This document shows positions 45,276 through 53,445 of a stretch of DNA of 64,000 nt, in pieces. The notes beneath the pieces are model-generated. The model was not told where the DNA came from, made no database searches, and saw only the letters and a list, made by a program, of their open reading frames with translations. A program made the translations under genes and the position numbers. The stretch's first letter is position 1. Each line of letters starts with the position of its first letter. Origin of the DNA: Bradyrhizobium sp. CB1650 (GTDB lineage Bacteria > Pseudomonadota > Alphaproteobacteria > Rhizobiales > Xanthobacteraceae); the NCBI RefSeq assembly GCF_029761915.1, contig NZ_CP121695.1:1364001-1428000 (forward strand), written 5' to 3'.

Positions 45276-46307
45276 CTATGGCAGGTGAATTGGAGGCAAG
45301 ACTGCGAAGACCAACATGGCGACAGCGAGGATCGCCACAACGTAACCGAGCGAGGTGTTAAGCGCCGCAAACAGATCGTGGGGAGGTTCGGTCACGTTCG
45401 ATGCGATGCGAATATCGGGCCCACTCCGATCGCCGGGCGAAATACTTGTTTGCGATCGCGTTGCGGCCGCTCTTCGCGTGAAGAAGAGGTACAACAAATA
45501 GGCGTCGATCAAAATTGTGACGGCCAGCACGACATAGGCCCGCGGGCTCTCAATCAAGTTCAGCTCGATCAAGACCCGGGAGAAACCGAACCCCACGACC
45601 CACGCATCAAAGCTCATGCATATCCGACGAAACGTCTCGGCATCGAGATGCCGGATGACATAAGCGCCGAGCGGTACTCCAACCGCCACGCAGGGAACAA
45701 ACACCCACAAGAGACTTCCGCTTTCGGCCGTAAACAGGCCAAGCTGGTAATAGACGATGGCGGTCACGCTCGACTCGGCCACGCGAACCAATGCGAGACC
45801 GGCCCGAAACTCGGTTTTGACCAGACCTTGATTGTTGAACAGAATCGCCAACGGCGGTCCCGAGATGGTGGTGACCGAATACAGGACGCCGAGCGCGGCT
45901 CCAAAGGGAAGACCGACCAGCCAGGTCGACCGAATTGGTCTCCGCCAACCGGCGGCCTGGACGAGGATGAGAGGTAGAATGAGTATGTAGGTCCCGAGTT
46001 TGATCCAGCCTGGCTCAACCGAAGTGAGAACCCAAGCTCCGATTCCGATGCCGGGCAGGAGCCCAGTGATGATTGGAAACACCCTTTTCCATACCGCTGC
46101 AACACCCTTCAGATTGATGCATAAAACGTAGAAGTTGGTGACGACCTCGACCAGGACGACGGCGGGATTCAGGACGCGATTTGTATAGAAAACGAGAGCC
46201 AACGGCACAGTGAGCGAGGAAAACCCATAGCCAAGAGCGCCATTTATGAAGGCCGCAAACAAAGCGATCCCGGCGAGGACGATCACCGCAGTATCAAGAG
46301 AAGGCAT
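45276..46307 (-). CDS. TauE/SafE-family permease (putative sulfite/sulfonate exporter)
   Basis: About 343 residues from the ATG at 46307 (MPSLDTAVIVLAGIALFAAF); a further ATG lies 12 codons upstream. Eight or so membrane helices carry the TauE/SafE marks FINGALGYGFSSLTVPLALV, NPAVVLVEVVTNFYVL and LPGIGIGAWVL, then SVTTISGPPLAILFNNQGLV and SFDAWVVGFGFSRVL. Family members export sulfite, sulfoacetate or related anions released in organosulfur breakdown. A C-terminal hydrophilic stretch with one last helix (YVVAILAVAMLVFAVL) is longer than usual. It is the sole gene of the cassette inside cysE. Confidence 0.88.
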   Translation of the reverse strand: MPSLDTAVIVLAGIALFAAFINGALGYGFSSLTVPLALVFYTNRVLNPAVVLVEVVTNFYVLCINLKGVAAVWKRVFPIITGLLPGIGIGAWVLTSVEPGWIKLGTYILILPLILVQAAGWRRPIRSTWLVGLPFGAALGVLYSVTTISGPPLAILFNNQGLVKTEFRAGLALVRVAESSVTAIVYYQLGLFTAESGSLLWVFVPCVAVGVPLGAYVIRHLDAETFRRICMSFDAWVVGFGFSRVLIELNLIESPRAYVVLAVTILIDAYLLYLFFTRRAAATRSQTSISPGDRSGPDIRIASNVTEPPHDLFAALNTSLGYVVAILAVAMLVFAVLPPIHLP

Positions 46308-46450
46308 CGTTGACTTCTCCAATTGCCTTAAAGTGTCGCCCACGGCGCGGCCGACCTATCCTACCACTTTCAACGGTCTATTTGCAGATTGGAACCCTGC
46401 CGTGTCCACCCGTCTCAGCCCGCCATCGCCGCAAGTGGCCCAGGGCTGTC

Positions 46451-46535
46451 GACTTGCGGCGTTGCATCAAGTCGGCAGCTATCTGGGGTACAGCGGCCAT
46501 CAAATCAACGTAGCGTCAGGGCAGCCCGTGGCCCA
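46451..46535 (+). repeat. Internal direct repeat, right copy
   Basis: The second 85-bp copy, core at 46473-46494, 69 bp inside the right terminal repeat. The two copies have diverged outside the core, suggesting an old duplication. Because the copies are direct while the ends are inverted, the flanks may be remains of two same-orientation copies of a small element. Confidence 0.7.
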
Positions 46536-46604
46536 TGCAGTCCATCCAAGGCAGACTGCCTGTCACAGAACCCAGAGTCAGGGACCCAGCAATGCTGCCC
46601 CGCC

Positions 46605-46635
46605 AACCCGTCAAAACCTCTGTGCAGAGGTATTA
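46605..46635 (-). repeat. Right terminal inverted repeat of the TauE cassette
   Basis: Mate of the left end. The inner 23 bp are perfect; the outer 8 bp read TAATACCT on the minus strand. It introduces the TAA codon (46633-46635) that ends the 5' cysE fragment two codons after VAEIA. Confidence 0.9.
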
Positions 46636-47257
46636 ATACGGGGCAATCTCGGCAACCAACCTCGCAATCAGTCGCGCGCCGAGCCGATAGAGCAGGTGCG
46701 CTAGGCGATGGTGGATGACCGCGCCCATTCCGGGATAGCCGATCAGGAACTCCGGAAAATTCCTAGCGGCGCGATCGCCAACAAAGGCGGCCCTGAGATC
46801 GCTGATGAGAAGTCCGCGCACGGCGGGCAGTTGCGAGGCGAAAGTCCGCGTCAATTCGTCCTCGCGCCGAAAGCCAGGTATGAGCTCGTCGCCGAGAGCG
46901 CCGCGATGGAACTGCTCGCACAGTGCGTCCAGGACAACGCTCAGCGTATTGCCCACAAAGTAATCGATATTCTCGCCGTCGAGCTCGGACCGACCGTAGT
47001 GACGTGGGAACAGCGCCTCGGTGAGGCCGTTGAGAATTGCTTCGAAGACCTCCCGTGAGGGCGGCCCCCGTGCTTCACCATCCCTGCGAATGCTGTGGGT
47101 TTCCTCCTGGGAGACACGCAAGTCGGCGACGATCCGGTCGAGCTGCCAGCGCTTCTACGTCGGCTCGCGATCCGATGCTGTACGATCAGGGGTGGCCTGC
47201 GGAATTTCTCGTTTCATGCGGCTCTCGCTCAATTCGCTCGCCGAGGGTTGACTCTCG

Positions 47258-47830
47258 TCACCTGACATGGGCCAGGGGAATGCTGATCTCGGCGAGCAGA
47301 CCCAGGTCGACATCGTGCTTGATCTCGATGTACTGGCCGTTCCAGTAGACCAGCCCCGAAAGCTGAGGCGACAGCTCGAAGCTCAAAATGCTGCCAACGA
47401 TGATCCCGTGCGAATGTCGCTCGATGATCTCCTCGACCTGACATTCGATCGATGCCAGTGAATTGCCGAGCAGGGGAACGCCCGATGAGCCGGCGGACCA
47501 GGGCGCGCCCGCGAAGCGCTGCGCTCCCTTGAGCTTGCCATCGCTGAACCGGCTTGCCAGCTCCTGCTGGTCCGATCCCAGGATGTTGACGCCGAAGACT
47601 CGGTGATGGTCGATGGGCGCGAACGAAGAGGCCTGCCGGTTGACGCTCACCAGCAGGCGGGGCGGGCTCGCGCTCAAAGATGTCAGCGACGTCACCGTCA
47701 TCCCAGTAATGTCCTTGTCGCGACCGGCGGTGATGATGCTGACACCGCCGGCAAGCCGGCGCATCACGGAGCGAAACTGGCGCTCGATCTCATCGCCACC
47801 GTTTACCAGGTGAATGTCCTGTTTGCCCAT
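47258..47830 (-). CDS. Flavin reductase-like protein (FMN reductase)
   Basis: About 190 residues from the ATG at 47830 (MGKQDIHLVNGGDEIERQFR). Flavin-reductase-domain marks are FRSVMRRLAGGVSIITAGRD, GMTVTSLTSLSASPPRLLVS and VFGVNILGSDQQELASRFSD, with a late NGQYIEIKHDV. It would supply FMNH2 to the acyl-CoA-dehydrogenase-fold enzyme encoded just upstream and to the LLM monooxygenases nearby. It is the only flavin reductase in the window, so several monooxygenases may share it. Confidence 0.9.
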   Translation of the reverse strand: MGKQDIHLVNGGDEIERQFRSVMRRLAGGVSIITAGRDKDITGMTVTSLTSLSASPPRLLVSVNRQASSFAPIDHHRVFGVNILGSDQQELASRFSDGKLKGAQRFAGAPWSAGSSGVPLLGNSLASIECQVEEIIERHSHGIIVGSILSFELSPQLSGLVYWNGQYIEIKHDVDLGLLAEISIPLAHVR

Positions 47831-47878
47831 CTGTCTCTCCTTATGTCTCACTGATCGGATAGCGACTCGATCTCTCCT

Positions 47879-49108
47879 CTAGAAGAAGCCCTTGGCCGGC
47901 AGCGGCGTGCCGCTGATCTCGTATTGCCCGATCGCGCGGGCCTTGTAGGTGGTCGGATTGTGCGAGGACAGCGTCCGCGCGTTGCGCCAATGGCGATCGA
48001 AATTGGCCGCCTTCTTGGTGGCGGAAGCGCCGCCGACGTCGAACAGCAGGCTGCCACTGCGAATGGCGAATTCGTCCGCTATGATCTTCGCCTTTGCCGA
48101 TAGGAGTGCAGCCTTGTGAGCCGCCTCGGCGGCATTACTCGCGCCGGCATCAAATCCGGCAGTGGCCGCATCAAGCGCTTCGGCCGCCGCCAGCACGACT
48201 GTCTCGGCAGCAAAGGCGCCGCTGGAGATCTGGCCGACCGTCTGCTGCAGCAGGGGGTCGTCGGTCGGCGCTTCGCTCGGCGCGTAATAGAAGGTGCGCT
48301 TGCGCGAGCGGACCAGCTCGCTCGCATCCCGCAAGGTGGCATGGACGATGCCGGCATTGATCGCCGTCAGGAAAAGCTGCGCAAACGTGTTGGAATAGGG
48401 GATACCGTAGCCGGCGTCGGGGGCATCAAACACCACCTCCTGGCGCTTGACCCGAACGTTGCGGAAATGCGTGGTGCCGGTCGCCGTCAAGCGCTGGCCG
48501 AGGCCGTCCCAGTCGTCGAGCAATTCGATGCCGTCGCGGCTGACCGGTATCAGGGTCGCCGCGGTCGTACCGGAGGTGTCCGCGGCGCGAACGAGGACGT
48601 AGTCCGAGTACAGCGTGCCGGTGCTGTAATATTTGGTGCCGTTCAGGAGAAAGTCGTCGCCGTCAGCCGTCAGCGTCGTGTTCGGACGGACGTTACCGAC
48701 CTTCGGCGTTTCCAATTCCGTCGCGGCGAGCCCAATGATGGCACCGCCGGCGACCGCCTTCTGCCATTCGCGATGCTGATTGTCCTTCGGACGACGCACC
48801 AGCCGCTCAACCACGCTGAAATGGTTGCGCAGGATGTGGGCAACGTTGGCGTCGGCCGCGCCCAGGCGGATGACGACCTCGAATAATTCACGGATCGAAC
48901 CGCCGGCGCCGCCGGCCTCCTTCGGGAGGCGAAGCGCGCCGAGCCGCGCCTTGCGGATGAGATCGATCTCCTTGAAGGGAAGGGTGCGTTCCCGTTCGCG
49001 TTCGCTTGCGCCTTCGACGATGTGGTTGAGCAGGACTTCGAGATCCGGCGAACCGGGATCAAGGTGATGCGAGGCTTCCAAGGTGTGGGCAGAGACTGGC
49101 TTGTTCAT
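47879..49108 (-). CDS. Acyl-CoA-dehydrogenase-fold flavoprotein (DszC/SfnB-like monooxygenase)
   Basis: A 409-residue protein with the acyl-CoA dehydrogenase fold: LRLPKEAGGAGGSIRELFEV, FLLNGTKYYSTGTLYSDYVL and RNVRVKRQEVVFDAP, with FDVGGASATKKAANFDRHWR near the end. The dehydrogenase catalytic Glu region is replaced, and the FDVGGAS...RHWRN end is typical of the DszC/SfnB group, which act as FMNH2-dependent monooxygenases on sulfides and sulfones. It is followed by the flavin reductase and preceded by the transporter genes in the same direction. Confidence 0.9.
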   Translation of the reverse strand: MNKPVSAHTLEASHHLDPGSPDLEVLLNHIVEGASERERERTLPFKEIDLIRKARLGALRLPKEAGGAGGSIRELFEVVIRLGAADANVAHILRNHFSVVERLVRRPKDNQHREWQKAVAGGAIIGLAATELETPKVGNVRPNTTLTADGDDFLLNGTKYYSTGTLYSDYVLVRAADTSGTTAATLIPVSRDGIELLDDWDGLGQRLTATGTTHFRNVRVKRQEVVFDAPDAGYGIPYSNTFAQLFLTAINAGIVHATLRDASELVRSRKRTFYYAPSEAPTDDPLLQQTVGQISSGAFAAETVVLAAAEALDAATAGFDAGASNAAEAAHKAALLSAKAKIIADEFAIRSGSLLFDVGGASATKKAANFDRHWRNARTLSSHNPTTYKARAIGQYEISGTPLPAKGFF

Positions 49109-49146
49109 GCGCGGATCCGGCTGACGTTGGGGTAGCTAGCGTTGGT

Positions 49147-50145
49147 TCAGAGCTGAGCCAGCTGATCGTTGACCTTGACCGGTTCAGGCAGCACCTTGCG
49201 TGCGACCAGCCAATTGGCCGCCTTTTGCAATTCGGACAGGAAGTTCTCGTCGTTGACCGGGAAGTAGCGATATGTCCGCTTCAGGGCGATGAACTGATCG
49301 CGCACCTGGTCGCTATACTTGCCGGCCTTCTGCGCGATGTACTCCGCGTCCTTGCCATTCTCCGAAATCCATTTTCCTTCGGCGCGAAATGCGTCGTTGA
49401 CTGCGCGAACCAGCGCCGGGTTTTCGGTCGCGAATTTGCGCGTGGTGAGATAGGAGGTGTAGTCGATCTGGAAATCCAGATCGCGGCCCTCGAGGAAGAT
49501 ATCGTGCGCCTTGTATTCGAGCCGGGCGATGTCGACGCCGGGGCTCCACATCGACCACGCGTCGACTTTTCCGGAGGCGAGGGCCGGTGCCGCATCCGGC
49601 GGATTGAGGTAGACGAATTTCACCGCGGAGCGGTCGACCTTGTGCTTCTCGAGGGCCGCGACCAGCAGGAATTCGCCGAGACCGGAACGGTTCACCGCCA
49701 CCGACTTGCCGATCAGATCCTCAATCCTGTTGATGCCGGAATCGTCCTTCGCGATGATCGCGGTGGTGCGCGGCTCGTAGACCACGAACTGGGTGAACAC
49801 GAGCGGGGAGCCCGCGATGATCGCGGCCAGCGCCGGGGTCGTGCTGCCGCCGAAGCTGAAATCGGCGCTACCGCCGGTCACCGCCTGCAGCGTCGGGGCG
49901 TGGTTCGGGAACGGCCCCAGCCATTCGACCTTGATGCCGTCCTTGGCGAGCAGCTTCTCGAACTGTCCGCGCTCCTTGGCGATCAGGTTCAGGCCGCTCA
50001 AACCCCAGGTTAGGCGAACCGTGTCGGTGACACGGCCGGTCGCCGCCTCGACGGTCTGCGACAGATCGAAGCCCGCCAGCGCGCCGATGCCGAAGGCGGC
50101 GCCGCCGAGGAAACCGCGGCGGGAAGGGTTTGCGAATTTAGACAT
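49147..50145 (-). CDS. Sulfonate-type ABC binding protein (SsuA-like), Tat-type signal
   Basis: A 332-residue periplasmic binding protein. The N-terminus has SRRGFLGGAAFGIGALAGF, a twin-arginine signal, so it may be exported folded. The mature part shows DTVRLTWGLSGLNLIAKERG, GGSADFSFGGSTTPALAAII, DLIGKSVAVNRSGLGEFLLV and GKVDAWSMWSPGVDIARLEY, as in SsuA-type aliphatic sulfonate receptors. It belongs to the ssuC-ssuB-ssuA-ACAD-reductase-cysE unit on the minus strand. Confidence 0.92.
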   Translation of the reverse strand: MSKFANPSRRGFLGGAAFGIGALAGFDLSQTVEAATGRVTDTVRLTWGLSGLNLIAKERGQFEKLLAKDGIKVEWLGPFPNHAPTLQAVTGGSADFSFGGSTTPALAAIIAGSPLVFTQFVVYEPRTTAIIAKDDSGINRIEDLIGKSVAVNRSGLGEFLLVAALEKHKVDRSAVKFVYLNPPDAAPALASGKVDAWSMWSPGVDIARLEYKAHDIFLEGRDLDFQIDYTSYLTTRKFATENPALVRAVNDAFRAEGKWISENGKDAEYIAQKAGKYSDQVRDQFIALKRTYRYFPVNDENFLSELQKAANWLVARKVLPEPVKVNDQLAQL

Positions 50146-50166
50146 GACAGTGTCCTTCCGGAGAAC

Positions 50167-50892
50167 TCAGGCAGGGATGGGGTGGGAGGCGACGACGCCG
50201 AGCTCGGCCAGCAGCTCGGCGCGCGCAATCGACCGCGCACCATGACCGCCGGCGCGATGCTCGAAGGCGATCCGACCGTCGCGCATCACCAGGATGCGGT
50301 CCGCCAGCGCGATCGCTTCATCCACGTCATGGGTGACGAGGAGGACGCCGGGCCTGTGCGTGGCCACCAATTCGCGTACCAGATCGTGCATGCGGATGCG
50401 AGTCAGCGCGTCGAGCGCGGCAAAGGGTTCATCAAGCAGGAGCAACTCGGGCTCCTGCACCAGGGCGCGGGCCAGCGCAACGCGCTGCGCCTGACCGCCG
50501 GAGAGGTTACGCGGCCAGTCGTCGAGCCGGTCACCGAGTCCGACCTCGGCCAGCGCCGCGGCCGCACGCTCGCGGGCATCGGCTACCTGCAGGCCGAGTG
50601 CCACGTTGCGCCACAGGGTGTCCCACGGCAGCAGCCGGTGCTCCTGGAAGACGACCGCCGGGCGACGCGGTGCGGCGATGCGCCCGCCGTCGATCGGGTC
50701 GAGCCCGGCCAGCGCACGGAGCAGCGTGGTCTTGCCGCAGCCGCTTTCACCGAGCAGGGCAACGAACTCGCCGCGTTCGATGCGCAGGTTGAGGTTCTCG
50801 ATCACGACGCGGCTGCCGTAGGCGCGACAGAGAGTTGTCACGACGACGGCCGGCGAAGCCGCGGTCGAAGGGAGGACAACGTGCAAGGTCAC
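50167..50892 (-). CDS. Sulfonate-type ABC transporter ATPase (SsuB-like)
   Basis: About 241 residues, starting at the GTG at 50892 that overlaps the permease stop (GTGA); longer starts lie inside the permease gene. Walker A is GESGCGKT (48-55), the Q-loop is FQEHRLLPWDTLWRNVALGL, the signature is LSGGQAQR, Walker B is LLLLDEPFAALD, and VTHDVDEAI holds the switch His. The RLLPW block is typical of SsuB. Small size is normal for SsuB. Confidence 0.94.
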   Translation of the reverse strand: MTLHVVLPSTAASPAVVVTTLCRAYGSRVVIENLNLRIERGEFVALLGESGCGKTTLLRALAGLDPIDGGRIAAPRRPAVVFQEHRLLPWDTLWRNVALGLQVADARERAAAALAEVGLGDRLDDWPRNLSGGQAQRVALARALVQEPELLLLDEPFAALDALTRIRMHDLVRELVATHRPGVLLVTHDVDEAIALADRILVMRDGRIAFEHRAGGHGARSIARAELLAELGVVASHPIPA

Positions 50893-51815
50893 CGTGTGCC
50901 CCCATAGTTTGGATGCCACGCCAGCAGGCGACGCTCGAGAGTGCGGGCGATCGCATCGGCTGCGACGCCGATCAGCGCGTAGATCACGATCGTCAGCACG
51001 ATCACGTCGGTGCGCAGGAATTCGCGCGCGTCCATGGCGAGAAAGCCGATCCCGGATTGCGCGCCGATGGTTTCGGCCACCACCAGCGCCAGCCACGCGG
51101 TGGCAAGCGCGTAACGTACCCCGGTCAGGATCGAGGGCAGCGCACCCGGCAGGATGATGCGCCGGATCAGGTTCAGCGTGCCGAGGCCCTGGATCCGGCC
51201 GAGTTCGACCAGCTTCGGATCGACCTGCCGGATCCCCAACGTGGTGTTAATATAGATCGGAAAGGTCACGCCAAGCGCGACCAGAAAGATCTTCTCGGCT
51301 TCGCCGACGCCGAGCCAGACAATCACCAGCGGTAGCAGGCCGAGGAACGGTATCGCACGGATCATCTGGACGCTGCGATCAATCGCAGCTTCGGCGATCC
51401 GCGAAAAGCCGACCAGGGTGCCGAGCGCGAAGCCGATGCCGCCGCCGATGGCGAAACCCTCAACCGCGCGCAGCAGGCTAACGCCGAGGTCGTTGAGCAA
51501 ACTTCCCGAAACCACCAGCTTAAATGCAGTCCGGACCACCTTGCTTGGTGCCGGCAGCACTTGCGGCGACAACCACCCGGCCTGCGCCAGCAGCTCCCAG
51601 ACGATAAGAAGCACGACCGGAGCAAGCCACGACAACAGCAGCAAGCCGCGCCGGCTGACCTTGAACGGAGTTTTCCGTGGTGGTGCGGCAGCGTAATCGC
51701 CGCGCTGCGCTGAATCGTATCCGACTGATGACGCGGTCTGTTCGAGGTTGCTCAAGATGAATTCGTCCTCGCTCGTCGCACCGCGCCTTCGTCGTGAAAC
51801 GCGCGCAACGTACAT
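50889..51815 (-). CDS. Sulfonate-type ABC transporter permease (SsuC-like)
   Basis: A 308-residue permease, first gene of the minus-strand organosulfur operon. The first ~50 residues are polar and the real start may be further in; the ATG at 51815 is used for lack of a better site. Six helices follow, with WLSPQVLPAPSKVVRTAFKL near the N-terminus. The EAA loop is LVELGRIQGLGTLNLIRRII then LPGALPSILTGVRYALATAW. It pairs with the ATPase by GTGA overlap. Confidence 0.93.
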   Translation of the reverse strand: MYVARVSRRRRGATSEDEFILSNLEQTASSVGYDSAQRGDYAAAPPRKTPFKVSRRGLLLLSWLAPVVLLIVWELLAQAGWLSPQVLPAPSKVVRTAFKLVVSGSLLNDLGVSLLRAVEGFAIGGGIGFALGTLVGFSRIAEAAIDRSVQMIRAIPFLGLLPLVIVWLGVGEAEKIFLVALGVTFPIYINTTLGIRQVDPKLVELGRIQGLGTLNLIRRIILPGALPSILTGVRYALATAWLALVVAETIGAQSGIGFLAMDAREFLRTDVIVLTIVIYALIGVAADAIARTLERRLLAWHPNYGGTR

Positions 51816-52064
51816 CGTCGCTCACCCGACTCGCTTCGGCGCCGCGCTCGAGTGGAAGCCTTTGCTCACATCTTGCAAACTGTCCCACGATTTTACGCCA
51901 ACAGAAATAGAGCGCTTTTCCAATTGTCAGTGGTTCCGGAGGTTTCTGATTTATCCGCGTGGGCAGCACGGCAAGGAATATCTTTTGATGCGCCGCGGCT
52001 TGATCTCGCCCCGCGCTTTGCCGAAAACGGACAGGCGTGAACAAGAATTCCGGAGAGACAGCCG
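51816..52064. promoter_or_regulatory. Divergent promoter region between ssuC-type operon and LLM monooxygenase
   Basis: About 250 bp between two divergent organosulfur units. The stretch at about 51,860-52,000 is AT-richer than its neighbours. A CGGAGAGA ribosome site precedes the plus-strand ATG at 52065. Shared control of both units is likely, but no operator was recognised. Confidence 0.5.
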
Positions 52065-53159
52065 ATGACGACACGACCGCTCCGTTTTGGCATCTGGGCG
52101 CTGGTGCACGGTTCGCGCGCTGCCTATCAGGATCCCGAAGAGCCGTACGATGCATCATGGGAGCGCAACCGCGATCTCGTGCTCGCAGCGGAGGCGCTGG
52201 GTTACGATTCCACGCTGATCGCGCAACACACGATCAATCCGCATCGGGAGGATCTCGATCAGCTGGAGGCCTGGAGCGCGGCGGCCGGGATCGCGGCGCT
52301 GACCAGCCGGATCGAGCTCATCGCGGCGATCAAGCCCTATCTCTACCATCCGGTCGTGCTGGCGAAGCTCGCGCTCGGGATTGAGAACATCAGCCGCGGC
52401 CGCTTCGCGATCAATTTGGTCAATGCCTGGAACAGGCCCGAGCTCGACAAGGCGGGTATCGGCTTCGCCGAGCACGACGCCCGCTATGCCTATGGCCGCG
52501 AGTGGATCACCGTGGTGTCGCGCCTGATGCAGGGCGAGCGGCTGACCTACAAGGGCGAGCATTTCGACGTCCGCGATTATGTGCTGCGACCGACGAGCCT
52601 CTATCGGCATCGGCCGTTGATCTATGTCGGCGGGGAATCCGAGCCGGCGCGCGCGCTGGTCGCCGATCACGGCGACGTCTGGTTCATTAACGGGCAGCCG
52701 CTCGAGGATGTCGCGGGCTTGATTGCCGACGTCGCGGCCCGGCCGCGAGCCGGGGCTCCGCTCCGTTTCGGCCTGTCCGCCTTCGTCATCGCACGCGAAA
52801 CCCACGCCAAGGCGCAAGCTGCCTATGAGCGGCTGCTCGATCTGTCGAACAAGGATGCGCCGATGAAGGCGATCCAGCAGCATAACACCGACCCGAAGGT
52901 CGTCATGATGCAGACTATGCAGAAATCGGCGCGGGTCGGCAGCAATGGCGGGACTGCCGCGGGACTCGTCGGCAGCTACGACGAGGTGGCGGCCCGCATT
53001 CGGGCGTTCCATGCCGCTGGAATCGAATTGTTCATGCTGCAATTTCAGCCGTTCGAGGCGGAGATGGAACGTTTTGCCAAGGAAATCATTCCGCGCGTGC
53101 GCGCGGGATCGCCGGCCGCGGCCAACGACGAGCCGACGCCGGTGGTTGGCTCACGTTGA
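52065..53159 (+). CDS. FMNH2-dependent LLM monooxygenase (SsuD/SfnG-like)
   Basis: A 364-residue LLM flavoprotein. Marks are LRFGIWALVHGSRAAYQDPE, AAEALGYDSTLIAQHTINPH, WSAAAGIAALTSRIELIAAI, RFAINLVNAWNRPELDKAGI and IYVGGESEPARALVADHGDV, with the late GLVGSYDEVAARIRAFHAAG. Length and layout match the SsuD/SfnG group, which cleave C-S bonds of sulfonates or sulfones and release sulfite. It is divergent from the ssuC-ssuB-ssuA-type operon and is followed 286 bp later by the AprA-like gene. The substrate cannot be read from the sequence. Confidence 0.9.
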   Translation: MTTRPLRFGIWALVHGSRAAYQDPEEPYDASWERNRDLVLAAEALGYDSTLIAQHTINPHREDLDQLEAWSAAAGIAALTSRIELIAAIKPYLYHPVVLAKLALGIENISRGRFAINLVNAWNRPELDKAGIGFAEHDARYAYGREWITVVSRLMQGERLTYKGEHFDVRDYVLRPTSLYRHRPLIYVGGESEPARALVADHGDVWFINGQPLEDVAGLIADVAARPRAGAPLRFGLSAFVIARETHAKAQAAYERLLDLSNKDAPMKAIQQHNTDPKVVMMQTMQKSARVGSNGGTAAGLVGSYDEVAARIRAFHAAGIELFMLQFQPFEAEMERFAKEIIPRVRAGSPAAANDEPTPVVGSR

Positions 53160-53445
53160 ATGGCGTTGGAAATGCCGATTAGAACCGCGTCGGAGTCGGA
53201 GGCGGCCGCGAGCAAGACAAAAATATCCGTCTCCGCTGGCCGTCCTTGCGCGGTATCTCGTGTCGCGCCTCATCCGCAATGGCGAAACATCCGGTATCCG
53301 GCGACACGAATCTTCTTCCGCCGGTGACGGCTGCGAAAGCTTCGTCCAACTCTCTGCAAATATCTGAAATTGCCAGCAGTGTTTGCGCGCGTAACGATGG
53401 TGCTACAACGCGATACGCGATCGATCCCGCCCGGAGACGTGAGTC

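Larger units (their letters stand above)
44932..46635. mobile_element. 1.7-kb inverted-repeat-bounded cassette carrying a TauE/SafE gene
   Basis: This 1704-bp segment interrupts cysE exactly between codons for VAEIA and RTGID. Its ends are 31-bp inverted repeats that match at 29 positions, including a perfect 23-bp core. The only convincing gene inside is a TauE/SafE permease, minus strand. The ~310 bp left and ~270 bp right of that gene are non-coding and carry two similar 85-bp direct repeats. No transposase frame is seen, so it looks like a non-autonomous, passenger-carrying transposable unit moved by an enzyme encoded elsewhere. No unambiguous target duplication was found. Confidence 0.8.
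44579..47217 (-). pseudogene. cysE: Serine acetyltransferase (CysE/EpsC type), amber codon and 1.7-kb insertion
   Basis: The 5' part runs from the ATG at 47217 (MKREIPQATPDRTASDREPT, then an in-frame TAG at 47155-47157, then KRWQLDRIVADLRVSQEETH). It continues through FLIGYPGMGAVIHHRLAHLL to RLIARLVAEIA. There it meets the insertion. The 3' part resumes at [20 protein letters not shown], with the hexapeptide (left-handed beta-helix) repeats [20 protein letters not shown] and [20 protein letters not shown]. Joined, it is one EpsC-type SAT, which makes O-acetylserine for cysteine synthesis. It is the last gene of the minus-strand organosulfur operon. Both lesions should inactivate it. Confidence 0.9.

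Noticed and set aside
45228..45977. Plus-strand 249-codon frame inside the TauE cassette, considered as a transposase
   Set aside because: It is antisense to the TauE/SafE gene, has no DDE or other transposase features, and looks like a shadow.
44920..46645. Target-site duplication at the cassette ends
   Set aside because: The bases just outside the two ends (GGTCC on the left, ATACG on the right) do not match, so no duplication is claimed.
48116..48886. Plus-strand frame inside the acyl-CoA-dehydrogenase-like gene
   Set aside because: Shadow frame; the minus-strand gene is intact and recognisable.
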